Shown here: piece after piece, positions 6,237 through 8,056 of the stretch
Numbering within the stretch: position 1 is the stretch's first letter
How the letters are laid out: every line of letters starts with the position of its first letter
Source: Pseudomonadota bacterium
GTDB taxonomy: Bacteria > Pseudomonadota > Alphaproteobacteria > Acetobacterales > Acetobacteraceae
NCBI GenBank assembly: GCA_021841985.1
Contig: JAKCCP010000415.1
Span: 1-8,056, forward strand
Direction: 5' to 3'
Length of the DNA stretch: 8,056 nucleotides
Notes under the pieces: model-generated
Databases searched by the model: none
The model's input: only the letters and a program-made list of their open reading frames with translations
What the model was told of the DNA's origin: nothing
Position numbers and translations under genes: made by a program

Positions 6237-6781
6237 GCGATTTTTCCGCCCGGCTGGAGCAGTTTGTAGAAATAAAACCCGCGCACCGTGCGCCCCTGGA
6301 TGCGGGCATAGACCGGATGCGTGCCCCAGCGCGTATAGCCGAGCGATTCATAGAGCCGGATCGCCGCCTCTTGCGTTTCGCGCACGTCGAGATTGATGAC
6401 GTGATAGCCGAGCGCCCGCGCCCCGTCCTCGGCACGCTCGGTGAGGAGGCGGGCGAGGCCATGGCCGCGCGCGAAGGGCGCGATGAAGCTATGCGTCAAG
6501 GTCGCCGCGAAGGCCTGCGCCTCGTTGTTGCGCGGCGGGCGGGCGAGCTGCGCCGAGCCGACGACGACGCCGTCGAGCCGGGCGATGTAAAGCTCGCGCT
6601 CCGGCACCAGGAGCAGCCCCTGAAAATAGCGCTGCAGCGCCGCCCGCCCCGGCGGGCTGACCCAGCCGAAGCCGCCGCCCTCGAGGATCGCGGCATCCGC
6701 CGCCTCGCACAAAGCCGCCAGATCATCCTCGCCGAGCGCGCCCGCGCGCTCGACCAGCAACTCCCGTCGGCGCTCGCTCAT
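6233..6781 (-). CDS. GNAT-family N-acetyltransferase inside the his operon
   Basis: This 182-residue cytoplasmic protein belongs to the Gcn5-related acetyltransferase superfamily, which moves an acetyl group from acetyl-CoA to an amine. The acetyl-CoA loop (motif A) is in [15 protein letters not shown] at 99-113, with R-G-H-G-L-A at 105-110 matching the R/Q-x-x-G-x-G/A pattern. Motif B follows as [21 protein letters not shown] (about 129-149). The Leu-rich first 60 residues presumably contribute to acceptor binding. Its ATG overlaps the hisH stop by 4 bp and its stop overlaps the hisA start by 4 bp, so it is a fully embedded operon member. Acetylation is not a step of bacterial histidine synthesis, so it may modify a pathway intermediate, a protein, or something unrelated. 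The superfamily is confident; the substrate is unknown. Confidence 0.88.
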   Translation of the reverse strand: MSERRRELLVERAGALGEDDLAALCEAADAAILEGGGFGWVSPPGRAALQRYFQGLLLVPERELYIARLDGVVVGSAQLARPPRNNEAQAFAATLTHSFIAPFARGHGLARLLTERAEDGARALGYHVINLDVRETQEAAIRLYESLGYTRWGTHPVYARIQGRTVRGFYFYKLLQPGGKIA

Positions 6782-7425
6782 GGCTGCCGGGGGGGCTGCC
6801 AGCGGAGGAAATTCCCGAGAATGCGCAAGCCGACCTCCTGGCTTTTCTCGACATGGAATTGCGTGCCGGCGCGGTTGCCGGCGGCGACCATGGCGATGAC
6901 CTCGCCGCCGTACTCGGTCGTCGCCAGCACCTGGTCGCGGCGGGCGCCGGCGAGGGCGTAGCCATGCACGAAATAGGCGTGATCGCCCGGCGCGAGCCCG
7001 GCCAGCAGCGGGTGCGCGGGCTGGACGAAAGCGAGCCCGTTCCAGCCCATTTGCGGCAGGCGCAACCCCGGCGCGTCCAGCGGCGCGATCTCGCCCTGGA
7101 TCCAGCCGAAACCCGGCGTCACGCTATGTTCCAGCCCGCGCTCGGCCATCAATTGCATGCCGACGCAGATGCCGAGAAACGGCGCCCCGCGATCGGTCGC
7201 GGCAAAAATCGCCTCCTTGAGACCCGGAATCGCGGCGAGGCCGGCGGCGCAATCGGCGAAGGCGCCCTGGCCGGGCAGCACGATGCGATCGGCGGCGGCG
7301 ACGATTTCGGGCTCGGCGGTGATCCGCACCGAAGCCGCCAGCCCCTCGCGCTCGGCGACAACCGTGAGGGCGCGCGCGGCGGAGGCGAGATTGCCGCTCC
7401 CGTAATCCACCACCGCGATGTTCAT
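6778..7425 (-). CDS. hisH: HisH, glutaminase subunit of IGP synthase
   Basis: HisH is a class I glutamine amidotransferase that releases ammonia and passes it through HisF, which makes imidazole-glycerol phosphate and AICAR. The 215-residue product has the full catalytic triad: Cys87 in GICVGMQ, and His191 and Glu193 in GTQFHVEKSQ. It begins with the family-typical NIAVVDYGSGNL and has LPGQGAF at 50-56 and YFVHGY before the His motif. The ATG at 7425 overlaps the DUF2628 stop by 4 bp (ATGA), and its own stop overlaps the GNAT start in the same way. Its obligate partner HisF is not encoded in this window. Confidence 0.97.
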   Translation of the reverse strand: MNIAVVDYGSGNLASAARALTVVAEREGLAASVRITAEPEIVAAADRIVLPGQGAFADCAAGLAAIPGLKEAIFAATDRGAPFLGICVGMQLMAERGLEHSVTPGFGWIQGEIAPLDAPGLRLPQMGWNGLAFVQPAHPLLAGLAPGDHAYFVHGYALAGARRDQVLATTEYGGEVIAMVAAGNRAGTQFHVEKSQEVGLRILGNFLRWQPPRQP

Positions 7426-7802
7426 GACCGGATGGCATCCGCGCCAAAAGCCGGCGCGAGTTCGGGTCGCGCCGCGAGCAGCCGGAAGAACGCCTCTCCC
7501 TCGTTCCGCGCGGCGATCACGGCAGTTTCGTCATAGCCGCGCCGGGCGAGGCCAAAGCGGCGCAAATCCTGCCCGAACAGGCCAAGCAGCCACGGGATCG
7601 CAAGGCCGAGCGGCCACAGCGCCGGCAGCCGCGCCAGCGCCGCCGCCGCCGCGATTTCCACCGCCGCCACCAGAACCCCGGCGATCCAGGCGCGATGCAT
7701 GAGGAGCCACAGCGGGCCGAACACCAGGGCGCCGATCGAGAACCCCTCACGCACCAGGACCGGCGCCCGATCGCGGGCGAGATGCGCGGTATAGACCCTC
7801 AC
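7422..7802 (-). CDS. DUF2628-family small membrane protein
   Basis: This 126-residue protein matches my recollection of the DUF2628 family: MRVYTAHL at the start, then VLVREGFSIGALVFGPLWLLMHRAW (about 15-39), one or two further hydrophobic stretches to about 78 (AGVLVAAVEIAAAAALA and LGLAIPWLLGLFGQDL), and a soluble tail with LARRGYDETAV. It is probably an inner-membrane protein with two or three helices. The start is GTG at 7802, overlapping the hisB stop by 4 bp (GTGA), and its stop overlaps the hisH start. From general knowledge, members occur near his genes in other alphaproteobacteria, but no biochemical function is established that I know of. The overlaps suggest co-translation with the histidine enzymes. 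Confidence 0.82.
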   Translation of the reverse strand: MRVYTAHLARDRAPVLVREGFSIGALVFGPLWLLMHRAWIAGVLVAAVEIAAAAALARLPALWPLGLAIPWLLGLFGQDLRRFGLARRGYDETAVIAARNEGEAFFRLLAARPELAPAFGADAIRS

Positions 7803-8056
7803 AGGCTCTCCTTGGTGGACGGCACCGCCTCGCCGAGCCGGGGATCGCGGGTCAGCGCCATGCGCAGCGCCCGCGCCGTCGCCTTGAAACAGGCCTCGGC
7901 GAGGTGATGGGTATTGCTGCCGGCGCGGGCGGTGAGATGCAGCGTAATGCGCGCATTGCCGGCGAGCGCGCGGAAGAACTCCTCGAACAATTCGCTGTCC
8001 ATCTCGCCGACCTTGGCGCGCGGGAAGGCGACGGCGAAGGCGAGATGGGCGCGGCC
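7799..8056 (-). CDS. hisB: HisB, imidazoleglycerol-phosphate dehydratase (3' part)
   Basis: Only the last 85 codons are in the window; the gene continues past the right edge. HisB dehydrates imidazole-glycerol phosphate to imidazole-acetol phosphate using a di-manganese centre. The visible part matches the C-terminal end of the family: RAHLAFAVAFPRAKVGEMDSE, then LFEEFFRALAGNARITLHL, the metal-binding motif NTHHLAEACFKATARALR, and the usual VPSTKESL ending. The frame stays open to the window edge. An internal Met at 8002 lies inside the conserved region and is not the start. Its stop overlaps the GTG start of the DUF2628 gene. No phosphatase domain can be judged because the 5' part is missing. 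Confidence 0.95.
   Translation of the reverse strand, partial: GRAHLAFAVAFPRAKVGEMDSELFEEFFRALAGNARITLHLTARAGSNTHHLAEACFKATARALRMALTRDPRLGEAVPSTKESL

Overview
This window is GC-rich (roughly 70% by eye) chromosomal DNA, probably from an alphaproteobacterium. The supporting signs are tRNA-Trp upstream of secE-nusG, a DUF2628 gene inside a his operon, alphaproteobacterial-style NusG and YgfZ proteins, and GC-dominated third codon positions. A Rhodospirillales/Acetobacteraceae-type organism fits, but I cannot fix the family from sequence alone. Almost everything is housekeeping or biosynthesis. I found no phage, CRISPR array, intact IS element or defence cluster, and nothing I can defend as a new biological system.

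Layout, left to right. (a) 15-1793, minus strand: a complete glutamine-dependent asparagine synthetase. (b) 1794-2008: a divergent spacer carrying four tandem copies of a ~21-bp unit, the last of which supplies the start codon of the next gene. (c) 2009-2815, plus strand: a YgfZ/GcvT-like folate-binding protein of Fe-S cluster maintenance, ending 36 nt from the convergent nusG. (d) 2852-3839, minus strand: a consensus-like promoter, then tRNA-Trp(CCA), secE and nusG. This is the usual head of the ribosomal protein/RNA polymerase cluster, but here nusG is not followed by rplK. (e) 3836-4887, minus strand: tRNA-Gly(UCC) followed after only 6 nt by the start codon of an EamA/DMT-family membrane exporter. 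(f) 4888-5447: a ~560-nt gap with no recognisable gene, one weak ORF and one small perfect inverted repeat. (g) 5448-8056, minus strand: part of a histidine operon in transcription order hisB (3' part), a DUF2628 membrane protein gene, hisH, a GNAT acetyltransferase gene, hisA.

The five his-operon genes are joined by four consecutive 4-bp stop/start overlaps (GTGA once, ATGA three times), so the DUF2628 and GNAT genes are physically and probably translationally part of the operon. HisB makes imidazole-acetol phosphate, HisH is the glutaminase subunit feeding ammonia to HisF, and HisA makes HisF's substrate. hisF itself does not follow hisA. Instead hisA ends in a short tail with codons unusual for this region and runs into the gene-poor gap, which suggests a rearrangement at that point.

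The points most worth checking are the repeat-embedded ygfZ start, the GNAT gene inside the his operon, the breakpoint after hisA, the tRNA-Gly/exporter junction, and the separation of secE-nusG from rplK.
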